Below are positions 53,370 to 63,600 of a stretch of DNA of 64,000 nt, piece by piece. Origin of the DNA: Eubacterium sp. 14-2 (lineage in GTDB: Bacteria > Bacillota > Clostridia > Lachnospirales > Lachnospiraceae); contig NZ_KE159568.1 in assembly GCF_000403845.2 (NCBI RefSeq), positions 1,247,400 through 1,311,399 of the forward strand, written 5' to 3'. The notes under the pieces were generated by a model, which worked only from the letters and a program-made list of their open reading frames with translations, was not told the DNA's origin and searched no databases. Position numbers and translations under genes: made by a program. Within the stretch, counting starts at the first letter, position 1; the number at the start of each line of letters is the position of its first letter.

Positions 53370-54836
53370 CTATTGCATAAGCTGCAGTACCTGCTGAGGA
53401 AGGTCATTGGCCTGTGCCAGTACGGAAGTAGCCGCCTGGGTCAACACATTATATTTGGTGTATTCTGTCATTTCTTCCGCCATATCCAGATCTTCAATAC
53501 GGGACAAAGCCTGGGTCATATTGAGCTCTGTTCCGTCCAGACTGCTGACCGCATAATCCATACGATTCTGATAAGCTCCAATACTGGAACGAACCTCACT
53601 TACTTTGGCAATGGCTTTGTCAAAGCTGGTAATTGCCCGTCCGGCTCCCGTAATGGTGCATACATTTACCTTATCAATATAAAGCGTTCTGGCAGAAACT
53701 TCCGGAATACGCACATCCACGGTCTGGTTCTCATTTGCGCCGATCTGAAGCGTCATGGTTCCGATATCGGTAACTTCCAGATTTACCCTTCCATTCGTGT
53801 CGGGTGTCACCTCAAATTTCATTTCAAATCCGTTTCTGCTGGTAATGGTCACATAATTTCCGTCGGTGAGTATGGTCCGCTGGCTGTCAAATCCACTGGA
53901 AAAAGTTGCCGTATCATCGGGAATCGTAACCTCCACATCTGTTCCCACAGACATGTTATCGCCGGCGGCGATTCCAAGAAATGCTGCAAGATCCGGATTG
54001 TCACAGTTAATCTTCATCTCTGTGGAGCTTCCGTATTCGTCTGACAGAAATACCAGATTCCCGCCATTGGCTACCGGTGTGGGTACATATCCTTCATTTT
54101 CCGGCGTTCCGGTCTGGTCAGTCATATCTCCCACAACCAGCAGGTTTACCTCCCCAAGTTCCGCAGCTTCCCGCATTTTCTCATATACTTCATCAAAGGT
54201 CTGGCCTTCGCTGACCTTCACGTCCACTCCGTTAATGCTTACGGTTCCTTCTTCTGCCGCAGTGATAACAGCGCCTGCCGGAATTTTTCTGGTTCCTGCC
54301 ACCTGAGCATGGGTGGCATCTGCTCCGATATCAATCACATACTTATTGGGGCTGACCGCATCAGAAATGTCCATTCTGGTAATTCCCCGGTTATCGGGAT
54401 AAATTCTCTGGTCCAGTGAACCGTCCAGCAGCTTCTTCTTGTTAAATTCCGTATCTTTGGAAATACGGTCAATTTCATCCCGCAGAGAAGAAATTTCCGC
54501 CTGAATCGCCTCCAGATCTTCCGGCGTATAAGTTGCATTATTCGCCGCCTGTACGGACAATTCCCGCATTCTCTGAAGCATGGAATGAACCTCTGTCAGC
54601 GCACCGTCTGCCGTATCCAGTACGGATATTCCGTCGGAAGCATTCTGAGACGCCTGATTCAGGCCTCTGATCTGGGTTTTCATCTTACTTGAAATTGCCA
54701 TTCCTGCCGCGTCATCAGAGGCACGGTTAATTTTAAGGCCTGTAGACAGACGCTCCACAGAAGCTGACAGGCTCCTGTCGGACGCTAATAATCTTTTGTT
54801 GGCAATGGTTGCTGACATGTTATGATTGATTTTCAT
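53370..54836 (-). CDS. hag: Flagellin
   Basis: A 488-residue flagellin. The D0/D1 N-terminus MKINHNMSATIANKRLLASD, then LSTGLKINRASDDAAGMAIS, and the C-terminus SRIEDLDMAEEMTEYTKYNV, then QANDLPQQVLQLMQ, are well conserved. The central 250 residues (about 140-390) form the variable surface domain, mostly beta-rich. The ATG at 54836 follows GGAGAGG. It lies 19 bases after the DUF6240 gene and before fliS, so transcription from the sigma-28-like site at 58001-58029 is plausible. Confidence 0.96.
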   Translation of the reverse strand: MKINHNMSATIANKRLLASDRSLSASVERLSTGLKINRASDDAAGMAISSKMKTQIRGLNQASQNASDGISVLDTADGALTEVHSMLQRMRELSVQAANNATYTPEDLEAIQAEISSLRDEIDRISKDTEFNKKKLLDGSLDQRIYPDNRGITRMDISDAVSPNKYVIDIGADATHAQVAGTRKIPAGAVITAAEEGTVSINGVDVKVSEGQTFDEVYEKMREAAELGEVNLLVVGDMTDQTGTPENEGYVPTPVANGGNLVFLSDEYGSSTEMKINCDNPDLAAFLGIAAGDNMSVGTDVEVTIPDDTATFSSGFDSQRTILTDGNYVTITSRNGFEMKFEVTPDTNGRVNLEVTDIGTMTLQIGANENQTVDVRIPEVSARTLYIDKVNVCTITGAGRAITSFDKAIAKVSEVRSSIGAYQNRMDYAVSSLDGTELNMTQALSRIEDLDMAEEMTEYTKYNVLTQAATSVLAQANDLPQQVLQLMQ

Positions 54837-54855
54837 TTTACACACCTCTCCTGTT

Positions 54856-57800
54856 TTACATTTTCTGTCCCATTTGTTTTACTTCTTCCAGAAAAGTCTT
54901 TGCAATGCCGTATAACGTCCCTGTCTGTACCTGCCATGCTTCTTCTGACTGTTCTGCCTTTGTCACTCCCTTTTCCTCCGTGGAAAAACGGGAAAGTTCT
55001 ACCTGTTCGCTGTATATCAGATCCAGTTTCCATGCGCCTTCCCCGCCAGGAATTATCTGCTCCCGCAGCTCCTCCTGCCGGTTCTTTAATTCTTCTATGG
55101 TCCGGTGAGAATCCGATACCACATATCCTTTTACGGAATCCTGCTGCACCTGGAATTTCGCAGCCACATTCCCCAGTGCGGGTGATTCAAACATAATATC
55201 CACCCGGCCCCGTTCTTCTTTACCACGGACAATCTTTAGCTGTACGTTGGTAAGTTCGTCTGCCACCAGTACCGGAATGGCATAATTTTCTTCTTTGGAC
55301 ATTCTGGCGCCCAGTTCAATCTGCTGCCGCAGGATTTTCATATCCCGGATATCCATGCTGCCCACAGGCTCTGACTCAATCATGGTTTTCATCACATTTT
55401 CTGCCAGATCCGCCAGTTTCTCCTGCGCTTTTGCCATCTCTTCCGGCGTTTTCACCGCCTCGGCAAAGTCTTCCAGAATTCCTTCTTTTATTTCCTCAAA
55501 ATCCACTTCTTTATCCAGATTTTTATAATCGAAAAGGGTTTTGAATATTCCGTTTCGATTGTGTATCATCTGGCCGGCCGCCATGATATTATAGGCTGTC
55601 ATGGGCATATCATGGCCTTTCAGCAGCTGTAATACCTGGTCTTCTGCCTGTCTGGCACTGGAAAATTCCCGCATCTGTTCCTGATACCAGGCTTCTTCCG
55701 CCTCCTGATCCACAGGGGCTTCTCTAAGCTGCCATAACAGTTCTTCCGGAGTCATCTGCTCCATGGATCCGTCTGCCATGGCCTGCTGCATGCCTTCCGG
55801 GGTTATCTTTCCAAAAGCCTCCCTGGCACAGTCGGTCTGATAAGCAGCCTCAATCTGCTGAGAAATGCTTAATTCCTGGCTCTCAGCCACATCTGCCTCT
55901 CCGAAACTGTCATCCACGGATACATTGATACCGGAATTCCGGTGTGTACGCACAGCCGACAGCAGATTTTTTATACTAAGTTCTGCTCCCTGGTGAACCA
56001 GTGCGCCGATGACTGCTCCGTCTGTTTTATCAATCTGATTCAGCAGCCGGTAAATACCGATGTAGCTGTCCCGTTCCTGGGGACTGATTTCCTGCCGCTG
56101 GTCTAATTTCCAGAGATATTTGCTGAATTTTTCTTCTCCGGCATCTTCCATCCGGTTTTTGATTTCCTGAGCCTTGCTGTTTAACTGTTCCACGTTCATT
56201 TCCAGAGGATTTACCCCTTCACGGATCATTTCCATAACTACCGACGGAGAAAGGTTCTGAAACAGATTCTGGACTTTCTGATCCGCCGCCTTAATGCCGG
56301 CAATGGATTCCTCATTGATTTCCATCTGATTATACGCCAGAATACGCACTGCCCTCCGGTTCTGTTCTGTGGTTTCCAGATCAAGATCCTGTAAAATATC
56401 ATCCACATTCCGGAATGCCTTCCGGATGGAATCCCCCATATCTGCTCTGGGAGCTGTCCGAAGGGTTTCATACGCCTCTCCTGCCCGCTCCAGTTCTGCC
56501 TGTCTTGCAGTTCCTGCCTGGTGCATGGTGGTTACGGTATCTTCCCCTGTCCGTATGGTACCCAGTATGTAAGCAGGCGTACCTGCCAGCTCCTGACTTT
56601 TTGTTATGGTTTCTGCAAAAACTGCTGTATTTTCTTCTGTGGCCGAAATTCCGTTCTGGGCCAGCAGATTTCTGTAATATTCATCCTCCAGTGACTTCAG
56701 GTGAGCCACCAGCTCTTCCAGGGGCTGAGTCTCAATGGAAATTCCCTGTTTCAGCAATGCATAACTGGCCTGAACCGTCATCATCAGCCGTGTTTCTTCC
56801 AGCTGTCTCTTTGCAGTCAGAAAGCTGAGTTCCTCTCTGGCATACTCCGGAAGGTTCTGCTGCTGTGCATTCCGTCCGGCCTGAGCATTTTCCTGCTGCG
56901 CCCCGTTCTGCTCTGCCTGCAGATTTTCTATCGTAAGCGGCAGTCCTTTTTCCACCACATTCCAGACCTCTGCGTCTGTGGCCTGATTCACTGCCTGCAC
57001 TGCCTGTTCTGCCCGGTCTCTGTTGCTGTATCCCTCCAGAATCACCGCATCCACAGGCCGGTTTCCTTCTGCAACGGCCTCCACCATGGCGCCCACAAGC
57101 AGTTCTGTATCCGGCGGAAGCTGCATATGCTTTAAATCCATGGCATATCTTAAATTTTCTTCGGTCAGGGGAAGCTGATTTTCCAGCATCCACTGGCTGC
57201 AGGCCATTGTCTCATCATTTACAGTCAGGCCTGCCTGTGCAATAATTCCTTCCACCTGTGCTTTCAGATGGTCATCCAGAGCTACCGGAGCAGGTTTACT
57301 GCCTGCGGCTGCGGTGCTGTGCTGCGCCCTGTATAAATTCTCCACAGTGGGCTCCAGTTCATGCTCCACCATGTATTTCACCACTTCATCACTGCAGCCT
57401 GTCAGCCCGGAGGCCTGCTCTATGGCTTCTTCACAGCCGGAAACCGTTTCCTGTGTAGCCGGAAGATCCGCCTGCTTTATCACTGCTTCCAGCTGTCCTG
57501 CCAGTTCCGGATTTCCCGCCAGTTTCGCCAGCTGTTCTCCACTCAGTCCGTCTCCGAATGTGGTAATATCAACGCCGGCTTTCGCCAGCTCCATTTTAAT
57601 CTTGTCAATTTCTGTTACAATGGTCTCCACGTCAGTGCCGTTCACGGAAAATCCGTCTTCGTTCAGCTTCTCACTGTCTTTTCCTGACATGGTATTGGAT
57701 ATGATTTCCATTTGTTTCCGGAAAATCTCTTCCTCCATGATCTGCTGCGCATCCTGCTGTATTTTCTCTGTCTGGGATTCTCCCGGATGATAGGTCACTT

Positions 57801-57957
57801 TTGCAGTCTGCTGTACCGATGTGATTTTACCTGCCTCATCCACTGCCTGACAGCCCCTGGTCTCCTGGGCTCCCGCTGCCAGGGTTCCTCTGTTTTCCGT
57901 TTTACTGTTGGACCTGGTAATTTCCGGCAGATTACTGTTTTCTACGTTTATATTCAT
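54856..57957 (-). CDS. DUF6240 domain protein of the flagellar locus
   Basis: A 1,033-residue soluble, Gln/Glu-rich helical protein without signal peptide or membrane helices. It has repeated short segments of the form L-T-x-E-N-L-x-x-A (for example EPTVENLYRAQ, PLTEENLRYAM, PLTIENLQAEQ, DMPMTAYNIMAA), suggesting internal repeats of about 60 residues. The C-terminal 170 residues (VADELTNVQLKIVRGKEERG) resemble the C-terminal fold of flagellar hook-length control proteins. It may be a FliK-like or flagellar accessory protein; that is inference. Start at ATG 57957 after GAGG. Confidence 0.75.
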   Translation of the reverse strand: MNINVENSNLPEITRSNSKTENRGTLAAGAQETRGCQAVDEAGKITSVQQTAKVTYHPGESQTEKIQQDAQQIMEEEIFRKQMEIISNTMSGKDSEKLNEDGFSVNGTDVETIVTEIDKIKMELAKAGVDITTFGDGLSGEQLAKLAGNPELAGQLEAVIKQADLPATQETVSGCEEAIEQASGLTGCSDEVVKYMVEHELEPTVENLYRAQHSTAAAGSKPAPVALDDHLKAQVEGIIAQAGLTVNDETMACSQWMLENQLPLTEENLRYAMDLKHMQLPPDTELLVGAMVEAVAEGNRPVDAVILEGYSNRDRAEQAVQAVNQATDAEVWNVVEKGLPLTIENLQAEQNGAQQENAQAGRNAQQQNLPEYAREELSFLTAKRQLEETRLMMTVQASYALLKQGISIETQPLEELVAHLKSLEDEYYRNLLAQNGISATEENTAVFAETITKSQELAGTPAYILGTIRTGEDTVTTMHQAGTARQAELERAGEAYETLRTAPRADMGDSIRKAFRNVDDILQDLDLETTEQNRRAVRILAYNQMEINEESIAGIKAADQKVQNLFQNLSPSVVMEMIREGVNPLEMNVEQLNSKAQEIKNRMEDAGEEKFSKYLWKLDQRQEISPQERDSYIGIYRLLNQIDKTDGAVIGALVHQGAELSIKNLLSAVRTHRNSGINVSVDDSFGEADVAESQELSISQQIEAAYQTDCAREAFGKITPEGMQQAMADGSMEQMTPEELLWQLREAPVDQEAEEAWYQEQMREFSSARQAEDQVLQLLKGHDMPMTAYNIMAAGQMIHNRNGIFKTLFDYKNLDKEVDFEEIKEGILEDFAEAVKTPEEMAKAQEKLADLAENVMKTMIESEPVGSMDIRDMKILRQQIELGARMSKEENYAIPVLVADELTNVQLKIVRGKEERGRVDIMFESPALGNVAAKFQVQQDSVKGYVVSDSHRTIEELKNRQEELREQIIPGGEGAWKLDLIYSEQVELSRFSTEEKGVTKAEQSEEAWQVQTGTLYGIAKTFLEEVKQMGQKM

Positions 57958-58000
57958 ATCCACGCCTCATTATTTTAATCTTCTGATTTATGACAATAAG

Positions 58001-58029
58001 TATTTCGGTTAGAAAACAATGAAACTTTA
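58001..58029 (-). promoter_or_regulatory. Sigma-28-like flagellar promoter
   Basis: On the minus strand TAAAGTTT (from 58029) and, 16 bases after TAAA, ACCGAAATA (to 58001) approximate the TAAA-N15-GCCGATAA class of sigma-D/sigma-28 promoters. It lies 44 bases upstream of the DUF6240 start and would serve the DUF6240-flagellin-fliS unit. Confidence 0.6.
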
Positions 58030-58040
58030 GTAATTTTTAC

Positions 58041-58069
58041 TTGTAATCAGCGGGCATTTGTATTAAAAT
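58041..58069 (+). promoter_or_regulatory. Promoter of the ferredoxin gene
   Basis: TTGTAA (58041-58046), 17 bases and TAAAAT (58064-58069) precede a leader of about 55 bases and a strong AAGGAGG site. It is divergent from the sigma-28-like site. Confidence 0.75.
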
Positions 58070-58131
58070 AAGGTTCAAAGCTACCGCTATGTAGCTGAGA
58101 TGTATATTCATTTATAAGGAGGAAAATTATT

Positions 58132-58302
58132 ATGGCATACGTGATTACAGATTCTTGTGTAAGCTGTGGAACATGTGAAGGTGAATGTCCGGTTGGCGCT
58201 ATCTCCGCTGGCGATGGAAAATATGAAATCGATGCAGATACCTGTATTGATTGCGGAACATGCGCAGGTTGCTGCCCTACAGGCGCTATTGAGCAGGGTT
58301 AA
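58132..58302 (+). CDS. 2[4Fe-4S] ferredoxin (56 aa)
   Basis: A 56-residue clostridial-type ferredoxin, MAYVITDSCVSCGTCEGECP onward, with two CxxCxxCxxxCP clusters (the second CIDCGTCAGCCP). It is a low-potential electron carrier for pyruvate oxidoreductase, hydrogenase and similar enzymes. AAGGAGG eight bases before the ATG and a strong terminator suggest high expression. Surrounding genes give no specific partner. Confidence 0.96.
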   Translation: MAYVITDSCVSCGTCEGECPVGAISAGDGKYEIDADTCIDCGTCAGCCPTGAIEQG

Positions 58303-58327
58303 TTTCTACATAGGAATTCCATGCACT

Positions 58328-58376
58328 TAAAAATACTCAGGTACTCCTTACAGGGAAGACCTGAGTATTTTTTATT
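58328..58376 (+). terminator. Terminator of the ferredoxin gene
   Basis: AAAATACTCAGGT and ACCTGAGTATTTTTT arms with a 16-base loop and a long U-tract. Confidence 0.92.
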
Positions 58377-58377
58377 T

Positions 58378-58445
58378 TACAGAAAAGGCTTTGTCACGCA
58401 AAAGCACGAAAGTATCTTTCCTGCAGAATAAAAATATATGCGCTC
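58378..58445. repeat. Dispersed intergenic hairpin repeat, copy 6
   Basis: CAGAAAAGGCTTTGTCACGC with GCACGAAAGTATCTTTCCTGCAG and a following ATATGCGCTCA, the degenerate form of the hairpin family, between the ferredoxin terminator and the merR 3' end. A stable second hairpin GAAACA..TTCCTGTGAAGTGTTTCCCC (58462-58503) follows. Confidence 0.6.
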
Positions 58446-58522
58446 ATGGGAAAAGAAACCCTTTGTTAAAACAGGGGAAACATCTTCCTGTGAAGTGTTT
58501 CCCCTGCCGGAGTGTCTCACTG

Positions 58523-59245
58523 CTATACCGTTGGATTGGGATTCAGATTTTTGTCTTTCTCCAGTAACTTCCGGGAAGCTGTCTCCTTCTCCTTTTTTTC
58601 CTTTTTCTCCCGGTGGAATCTTCTGCCTTTCTGGTGGGTACGGATGGCTGCATCCAGCTTGCGGAACCGTTCTTCCTCGGCCTCGTCCTGTTCCCGCATC
58701 AGATAGTTCATTTCCTTCAGCACACGGTCTCCTACCTGCACACCCACTTCCTTGCCCAGGGCCTGATTATTCTCTTCCACTGCCTGTTTCACAATGGTAA
58801 GCATCATGGACTGGAACTGTTCCAGCTTCACCGTGTTGGAGACGGGATTTTCATGCCTGTCCATCATGGCTCCGGGTACGGTTTCCATGTATTCACGGTT
58901 CATCCGGATAACATTATTTGCACCATAATTCTCCGGTCTCTGACCGGAAAGGTTCTCACTGTAATTTTCCGGTTTCTGCTTCAAAGCTGCTGCCGCATAA
59001 TTTTCCAGTTCCTGTTCCGGATTGCTGCTATGTATCATCATACGAATGGCTTTTAACTGGTATCCCTGTTCTTTCCATTCCTTTATCTTTTGGAACTGCG
59101 CTATATTTTCTTCTGTGTAATAGCGGTGTCCCATTTCATTGCGGGGAATCTGGAGTTCCAGTTCTTCTTCCCAGTAACGCAATACATGGGACTCAACATT
59201 CACAATGTTTGCCGCGTCCGAAATCATATAGCGTACATTTTCCAC
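58523..59245 (-). CDS. MerR family transcriptional regulator
   Basis: A 240-residue protein with an N-terminal MerR winged helix (residues 5-72: MISDAANIVNVESHVLRYWE, GHRYYTEENIAQFQKIKEWK). A central linker contains repeated NYSENL/NYGANN-type units, and a long basic coiled coil ends the protein (REKKEKKEKETASRKLLEKD). It lacks a known ligand-binding domain. Related proteins in Lachnospiraceae are common, targets unknown. AAGGAGG precedes the ATG. Confidence 0.88.
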   Translation of the reverse strand: MENVRYMISDAANIVNVESHVLRYWEEELELQIPRNEMGHRYYTEENIAQFQKIKEWKEQGYQLKAIRMMIHSSNPEQELENYAAAALKQKPENYSENLSGQRPENYGANNVIRMNREYMETVPGAMMDRHENPVSNTVKLEQFQSMMLTIVKQAVEENNQALGKEVGVQVGDRVLKEMNYLMREQDEAEEERFRKLDAAIRTHQKGRRFHREKKEKKEKETASRKLLEKDKNLNPNPTV

Positions 59246-59456
59246 ATTTTAACCTCCTTTTCCGGGGATACACTGTTTTTCAGATGCCTCAGACCTCTGA
59301 AACTGTCAGCCTGTCCCTTTTTACTGATTCTATTTTACCGATTTTTTTCTTCTGTTACAATCTTTTTTCATCGTGAAATAACGACAGCAAAAAACAGATA
59401 CTTTTCTTTTCAGAAAAATATCTGCCTGTGCTATCAAAATCTGACAGTTTCCATCC

Positions 59457-60788
59457 CTATCTTTTTTCCATATTTACAAATTTTGTATACTGAGGCAGCC
59501 ACACCAGGTTCACCGTTCCAATGGGGCCGTTCCTCTGTTTCGCAATGATAATCTCCGCAATATTTTTATCGGGAGTATCTTTATTATAGTAATCATCACG
59601 GTAAATAAACATTACCACATCCGCGTCCTGCTCAATGGCCCCGGATTCTCTCAAATCGGAAAGCATGGGTCTGTGGTCCGGCCGCTGCTCCACCTGCCGG
59701 CTCAGCTGAGACAATGCGATCACCGGAACATTCAGTTCACGGGCCAGCCCTTTCAGGGAACGGGAAATATCCGATATTTCCTGCTGCCTGGAATCGGTTC
59801 TGCCGGAACCTGACATAAGCTGGAGATAGTCAATGATAATCAGCTTCAGATCCTGCTCCAGTTTATATTTTCTGCATTTGGAGCGAAGCTCTGAAATGGA
59901 AATGCCGGGGGTATCGTCGATAATCAGCTGGGAGCGTCCAATCACTCCGGCTCCTTCTATCAGCTTCTCCCAGTCGGCATCTGCCAGGTTTCCGGAACGA
60001 AGAAGCTGGGCATCCACACGGGATTCCAGGGAAAAAAGACGGTTTACCAGCTGCTCCTTTGACATTTCCAGACTGAATATGGCCGTGCACAGATTACTGT
60101 GAAACGCCACATACTGGGCAATATTCAGTACAAATGCGGTTTTTCCCATGGAAGGCCTTGCAGCAATCAGAACCAGATCCGATGGCTGAAGCCCAGACAT
60201 GCGGTAGTCCAGATCCACAAATCCTGTGGCAATTCCTGTCACGTTTCCCTTTGTTCTGGAGGCCTGTTCGATTTTTTCCAGTGCATTGATAACCACCTGT
60301 TTGATGGGAACGTAGTCGCCGCCGCTTTTGTTCTGGAGCAGATCAAATATCTTTTTTTCCGTATCCGCCATAATGTTTTCCAGGCTTTCTCTGCCCAGAT
60401 AACACTGGCTGGCAATCTCTTCATTTACTTTAATCAGCCTGCGCAGCATGGATTTTTCTTTTACAATACCGGCATAGTATTTTATATTGGCGGAAGTCGG
60501 CACGGAAGTTACCAGTTCTCCCACAAATTCCAGGCTGCTCAGTTCTGCCGGCACGTCTTTTTCCCGCAGTCGGTTCTGGAGCGTAATCACATCCACAGGC
60601 TGTTCTTCATTGTAAAGTTCCACCATGGTTTCAAACAAAACCCCATACTGCTGATGATAAAAGTCCTCTCGTATCAGCAGTTCTGAGGCCATAACGATGG
60701 CATCCCGGTCCATAATCATGGAACCAATCACAGACTGCTCCGCTTCCAGATTATTGGGCATTATCCGCCTGATAAGAGCTTCTTCCAT
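59457..60788 (-). CDS. dnaB: Replicative DNA helicase DnaB
   Basis: A 443-residue hexameric helicase. The N-terminal primase-interaction domain begins MPNNLEAEQSVIGSMIMDRD; the RecA-like core has Walker A RPSMGKTAFVLNIA, Walker B LIIIDYLQLMSG and the arginine-containing ALSQLSRQVEQR motif. AGGAGG precedes the ATG. The rplI-dnaB neighbourhood is conserved in Firmicutes. Confidence 0.97.
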   Translation of the reverse strand: MEEALIRRIMPNNLEAEQSVIGSMIMDRDAIVMASELLIREDFYHQQYGVLFETMVELYNEEQPVDVITLQNRLREKDVPAELSSLEFVGELVTSVPTSANIKYYAGIVKEKSMLRRLIKVNEEIASQCYLGRESLENIMADTEKKIFDLLQNKSGGDYVPIKQVVINALEKIEQASRTKGNVTGIATGFVDLDYRMSGLQPSDLVLIAARPSMGKTAFVLNIAQYVAFHSNLCTAIFSLEMSKEQLVNRLFSLESRVDAQLLRSGNLADADWEKLIEGAGVIGRSQLIIDDTPGISISELRSKCRKYKLEQDLKLIIIDYLQLMSGSGRTDSRQQEISDISRSLKGLARELNVPVIALSQLSRQVEQRPDHRPMLSDLRESGAIEQDADVVMFIYRDDYYNKDTPDKNIAEIIIAKQRNGPIGTVNLVWLPQYTKFVNMEKR

Positions 60789-60848
60789 AAAGCCTCCTGT
60801 TTCCTGTTCATATCCTGTAAGTCCGGAAAAATTTTCCTCTGTGCAGAT

Positions 60849-61298
60849 TTACTCTTCTGTTACTTTTACCTTCAGGGTTCCTGTTACCTTCGGGTGGAAT
60901 TTAATGGTCACTTCATGTACCCCCAGCGATTTCAGTCCTCCCTCCGGAAGCTGCATTTTTTTCTTATCCAGCTCCATCTGAAGCTGTTCTTTTGCTGCTG
61001 CCGCAATTTCTTTGGTGGAAACAGAACCAAAGGTTTTTCCGCCCTCTCCTGTTTTAAGGCTTACCGTTACTTCCTTATCTGAAATTGCTGCCGCCAGTTC
61101 CTTTGCCGCGTCAAGGTTTTCCTGGGCCACTTTTTCTGCATGCTGATTTTTCAGCTTCAAATCATTCAGGTTTTTCCCGGTAGCCTCTACCCCAAGTTTT
61201 TTGGGAAGAATCATGTTTCTGGCATAACCGTCGCTGACATTGACAATATCTCCCTTTTTTCCCAGTGATTTCACATCTTCCAGTAAAATTATTTTCAT
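60849..61298 (-). CDS. rplI: Ribosomal protein L9
   Basis: A 149-residue bL9. The N-terminal RNA-binding domain [20 protein letters not shown], then [20 protein letters not shown], is joined by a helix to the C-terminal domain ([20 protein letters not shown]). The ATG overlaps the gdpP stop codon (ATGA), so the two are coupled. GGAG is upstream. Confidence 0.97.
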   Translation of the reverse strand: MKIILLEDVKSLGKKGDIVNVSDGYARNMILPKKLGVEATGKNLNDLKLKNQHAEKVAQENLDAAKELAAAISDKEVTVSLKTGEGGKTFGSVSTKEIAAAAKEQLQMELDKKKMQLPEGGLKSLGVHEVTIKFHPKVTGTLKVKVTEE

Positions 61299-63346
61299 AC
61301 TTCTATGTCTCCTTCTTCCAGCATTTTGTCCAGTGTTTCCTCTATTTTCCGTTTGGCTGTCTTTACGGTACAGTCTGTCAGCTGGGCGCCTGCCACATTC
61401 AGATGGCCGCCGCCGCCCAGCCGTTCCATAATCAGCTGCACGTTAATTTCATCTATGGAACGGGAACTGATATAAATCTTCCCATTATATTCTGTCAGTA
61501 CAAATGACGCTTTGATTCCCACAATATTCAGAAGTTCATTTGCCGCCTGGGCACCTGCGATTGTGGGACTTTCCACATCAGGATTGGCCGGGCAGATGGA
61601 AATGGCAAATGCTTTCCGGTAAACTTCCGCATGGCGGACTGCTTCTGCCCTTGCCTTATAAGCTGCCATATCATCCCGCAGCAGTTTGCGGACTCTGGTT
61701 ACCTCCGCACCGCACCGGCGCAGATAGGCTGCCGCTTCAAAGGTTCTCACTCCCGTTTTTGTCATAAAATTATTGGTATCAATCAGAATGCCTGCATAAA
61801 TACTGTCTGCCTCATTGGGCTTCAGGTGAATATTTTCGTTAAAATACTGCAGCACCTCCGCCACCATTTCACAGGTGGACGACGCATAGGTTTCAATATA
61901 GGAAAGCACTGCATTGTCAATTACTTCCCGGCTCTGCCTGTGATGGTCAAATACCACAATTGTTCTGGTCCGCGTCAGAAGTTCCGGACATTCGGTGTAA
62001 TTGGGCCGGTTGGTATCCACTACCACCACCACGCTCCGGTAATTTACAAGCTCCAGAGCTCTCTCACTTCTCACAAACATATCTGCAGGGTAGCCTTTGT
62101 CCTCTCCGAAGCACTCCTTCATGGGACGCAGGGATGAGGTCACGTCATCTAACACAATATGGGCCTTTTTCCCCAGAACCTGTGCCGCACAGTAAATACC
62201 GATGGCTGCTCCGAACGCATCCATATCGCTGATACTGTGCCCCATAATAAAGACTTCTTCTCTGCTTTCAAAAATTTCCCGCAGTGCATGGGCCTTTACC
62301 CTGGCTTTTACACGGGTCATTTTTTCCACCTGTCTGGATTTGCCGCCAAAATAGGAAATCTTTTCCCCTTCTTTCACCACAACCTGGTCGCCGCCCCGGC
62401 CCAGAGCCAGATCTATGGCCATACGGGAATATTCGTACTTCTGGTTGTAGCTGTTGCCGCTGACGCCCACACCGATACTCAGGGTCACCGCCATTTCATT
62501 TCCTACCTTAATGGTCTTCACATCCTCCAGAATACTGAATTTGTCTTCTGTTAGTTCTTCCAGATATTTTTGCTTGAATGCCACAAAATATTTATCTTTT
62601 TCAATTTTTTTGATGATGCTGTCCCGCTCGGAAAAATATTTGCTGACTTTCCGGTCTACCAGCGCCACCAGAAGGGACCTCTTTACTTCTTCAATACTCT
62701 CCAGGGCTTCTTCATAATTATCAATATAAATCAGAGCAGATACAAGCTGCTGTTCCCGATTTTCCTGAATGTGCTGATGGAGCTCTGTCTCATCAAAGAG
62801 ATAGAAAGGTATCAGGAACTGACTGGCCTCCTCCACTTCAATCAGGCTATTCCCGTCTTCCGGGGCATCGAAATACATTTTTCCCACGCTTACCCGATAA
62901 ATCCGCTCTTTCCATTTTACCTGTATACTGTCGTTATGTTCTTCCCTGTCCAGAAGTTCTCGCGTTATGGACGGGAAAATAGTGGTTATGGACTTGTGGT
63001 AATCCTTGTCCTTTTCTGTGATACGGGAAAATGTTTCATTCATCCACAGAATCTTGCTGTTGTAATCCAGCAGCGCATAGGGAATCTCAAACTCGTCCAG
63101 CAGCCTTTTCTGTACGGTTCCGTACTGGGTGGCAAAGCTGATGACCTCATTGCGAATCATGGATTTGTTCACCATGTAGATTCCAAGTACCACCAGAAAA
63201 TATATCACTGCAAATACGGACACGCAAAAACCTGCTTTCCGGTCAATAAAATACAGCGGTATATTCATCAATACAATTAATATGGTCAATACCAGCGGCC
63301 AGTACATGTAATTTAACTGACCTCCGGGGTGATTTTTTTTCTTCAT
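61295..63346 (-). CDS. gdpP: Cyclic di-AMP phosphodiesterase GdpP
   Basis: A 683-residue membrane protein. Two N-terminal helices (about 15-60) are followed by a PAS-like domain (residues 75-150), a degenerate GGDEF domain (175-300), a DHH domain ([32 protein letters not shown]) and a DHHA1 domain with [12 protein letters not shown]. It hydrolyses c-di-AMP, affecting potassium balance and wall stress. The gdpP-rplI-dnaB order is typical of Firmicutes. Confidence 0.95.
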   Translation of the reverse strand: MKKKNHPGGQLNYMYWPLVLTILIVLMNIPLYFIDRKAGFCVSVFAVIYFLVVLGIYMVNKSMIRNEVISFATQYGTVQKRLLDEFEIPYALLDYNSKILWMNETFSRITEKDKDYHKSITTIFPSITRELLDREEHNDSIQVKWKERIYRVSVGKMYFDAPEDGNSLIEVEEASQFLIPFYLFDETELHQHIQENREQQLVSALIYIDNYEEALESIEEVKRSLLVALVDRKVSKYFSERDSIIKKIEKDKYFVAFKQKYLEELTEDKFSILEDVKTIKVGNEMAVTLSIGVGVSGNSYNQKYEYSRMAIDLALGRGGDQVVVKEGEKISYFGGKSRQVEKMTRVKARVKAHALREIFESREEVFIMGHSISDMDAFGAAIGIYCAAQVLGKKAHIVLDDVTSSLRPMKECFGEDKGYPADMFVRSERALELVNYRSVVVVVDTNRPNYTECPELLTRTRTIVVFDHHRQSREVIDNAVLSYIETYASSTCEMVAEVLQYFNENIHLKPNEADSIYAGILIDTNNFMTKTGVRTFEAAAYLRRCGAEVTRVRKLLRDDMAAYKARAEAVRHAEVYRKAFAISICPANPDVESPTIAGAQAANELLNIVGIKASFVLTEYNGKIYISSRSIDEINVQLIMERLGGGGHLNVAGAQLTDCTVKTAKRKIEETLDKMLEEGDIEV

Positions 63347-63479
63347 CTGATTTCCTGCCTTTTATGATTTAAAATAGAGTTTTCTTCCTGTACAGCAGCT
63401 GATGTGCACGGTACAGTATATTTCTATTTACACTCAGGTCTCCTCCTCCCTGGACATTATACCACATCTGCAGGAGTTG

Positions 63480-63560
63480 TTACAACACTTTTCATTTGCG
63501 GTGGGTCAGGGCAGCTTACGCAGCATGCCGAACCTGCGGCGCTTTGGCAATTTACCGAAA
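63480..63560. repeat. Dispersed intergenic repeat, copy 7 (partial)
   Basis: CATTTGCGGTGGGTCAGGGC and ACGCAGCATGCCGAAC match the CATTTGCGGTGCGTCAGAGC and ACGCAGTATGCTGAAC of copy 3 with a few changes. The hairpin part is missing. It lies between gdpP and the partial gene; nothing else is seen in 63347-63600. Confidence 0.6.
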
Positions 63561-63600
63561 TAAAAGAGCTGCCCTTTGGCAGCCCTTTCCAATACATTTT

